This document shows, piece by piece, positions 63,946 through 64,000 of a stretch of DNA of 64,000 nt. How positions within the stretch are numbered: the first letter of the stretch is position 1; each line of letters begins with the position of its first letter. Made by a program: the position numbers and the translations under genes. The DNA is taken from the NCBI GenBank assembly GCA_963789495.1, contig CAWBLP010000006.1:177584-241583 (forward strand). Direction: 5' to 3'. The notes beneath the pieces are model-generated. The model was given only the letters and a program-made list of their open reading frames with translations. It was not told the DNA's origin and did no database searches. The DNA comes from CAWBLP01 sp963789495 (lineage in GTDB: Bacteria > Pseudomonadota > Alphaproteobacteria > Acetobacterales > Acetobacteraceae).

Positions 63946-64000
63946 ATTAACCTGACTGGTACACTTTCACGCCGCTATCTGGCACAATTTGTCTCCGCCG

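Larger units (their letters stand above)
61369..64000 (+). mobile_element. IS21-family insertion sequence (right end at the window edge)
   Basis: The left end CAAATTGTACCGCTGAACC and the complement of the right end CAAATTGTGCCAGATAGCG are inverted, and a second pair of words, GTGTACCGGTC and GTGTACCAGTC, lies further in, the multiple terminal repeats typical of IS21. Just outside both, CGGCGG occurs in inverted orientation, so the true boundary may be a few bases further out and the right end may pass the window edge. It carries istA and istB and interrupts the ABC-F pseudogene. Confidence 0.85.

Overview
The window looks like chromosome from a high-GC alphaproteobacterium, most likely Acetobacteraceae (Rhodospirillales). 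The evidence is a complete rRNA operon of alphaproteobacterial type (16S - tRNA-Ile - tRNA-Ala - 23S - 5S - tRNA-fMet), an EipB/DUF1849 envelope protein, a DUF3576 lipoprotein, a 3-hydroxybutyrate dehydrogenase, and several class III CoA-transferase, amidase and solute-binding-protein genes of the kind found in soil or freshwater members of this family. The family assignment rests on my reading of the 16S sequence, not on a search.

Layout. 1-3.5 kb: the start of a TauD-type dioxygenase, a GT39/ArnT-like membrane glycosyltransferase and an M28-like peptidase. 3.5-11.7 kb: one long minus-strand cluster running from a branched-chain-type ABC transporter (binding protein, LivH, LivM, LivG, LivF) into an Asp/Glu racemase-like protein, a PRISE-type reductase and a ThDP-dependent enzyme. 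It looks like an uptake-plus-catabolism unit, but its livH is split by one extra base. 11.8-14.8 kb: two paralogous lipoproteins, an alpha/beta hydrolase and eipB. 15.4-20.5 kb: glycogen phosphorylase, TerC with a small partner membrane protein, and HtpX. 20.5-24.9 kb: an isolated ccmB, a DHA2 drug exporter, a DUF169 protein and a translationally coupled pair of unknown small genes. 25.2-28.4 kb: an IS630-type element inserted exactly at the stop codon of a DUF3576 lipoprotein gene, then a porin. 28.6-35.8 kb: a CoA-transferase, two tandem amidases, an SDR, a thioesterase and a TctC/Bug-like binding protein. 35.9-42.8 kb: apt, a VOC protein, a 996-residue double glycosyltransferase, a frameshifted CoA-transferase and a dienelactone hydrolase.

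43.2-53.1 kb: an IS with TGT/ACA ends and a 15-bp flanking repeat sits just upstream of a peptide-type ABC transporter (binding protein and two permeases, no ATPases here). The two permease genes are separated by what looks like a decayed PEP-CTERM gene. After them come bdhA, gmhA, a nucleotide-sugar epimerase, a frameshifted PuuE-like deacetylase and a racemase homologue without catalytic cysteines. 53.1-59.1 kb: the rRNA operon with a candidate promoter and boxA-like leader. 59.1-64 kb: a lower-GC segment with one gene of unknown function, then a heavily damaged ABC-F ATPase gene carrying an IS21-family element that runs to the window edge.

The most distinctive non-coding content is repetitive: a quasi-palindromic element of about 240 bp present twice, a REP/BIME-like family at three loci, and several short tandem arrays, one of which is built from the last codons of eipB. 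I see no CRISPR array, prophage, toxin-antitoxin pair or recognisable defence system, and I do not claim a complete new system. The best candidates for something undescribed are the coupled small genes at 24.5-25.0 kb, the 240-bp repeat, and the 202-residue protein at 59.3-59.9 kb.
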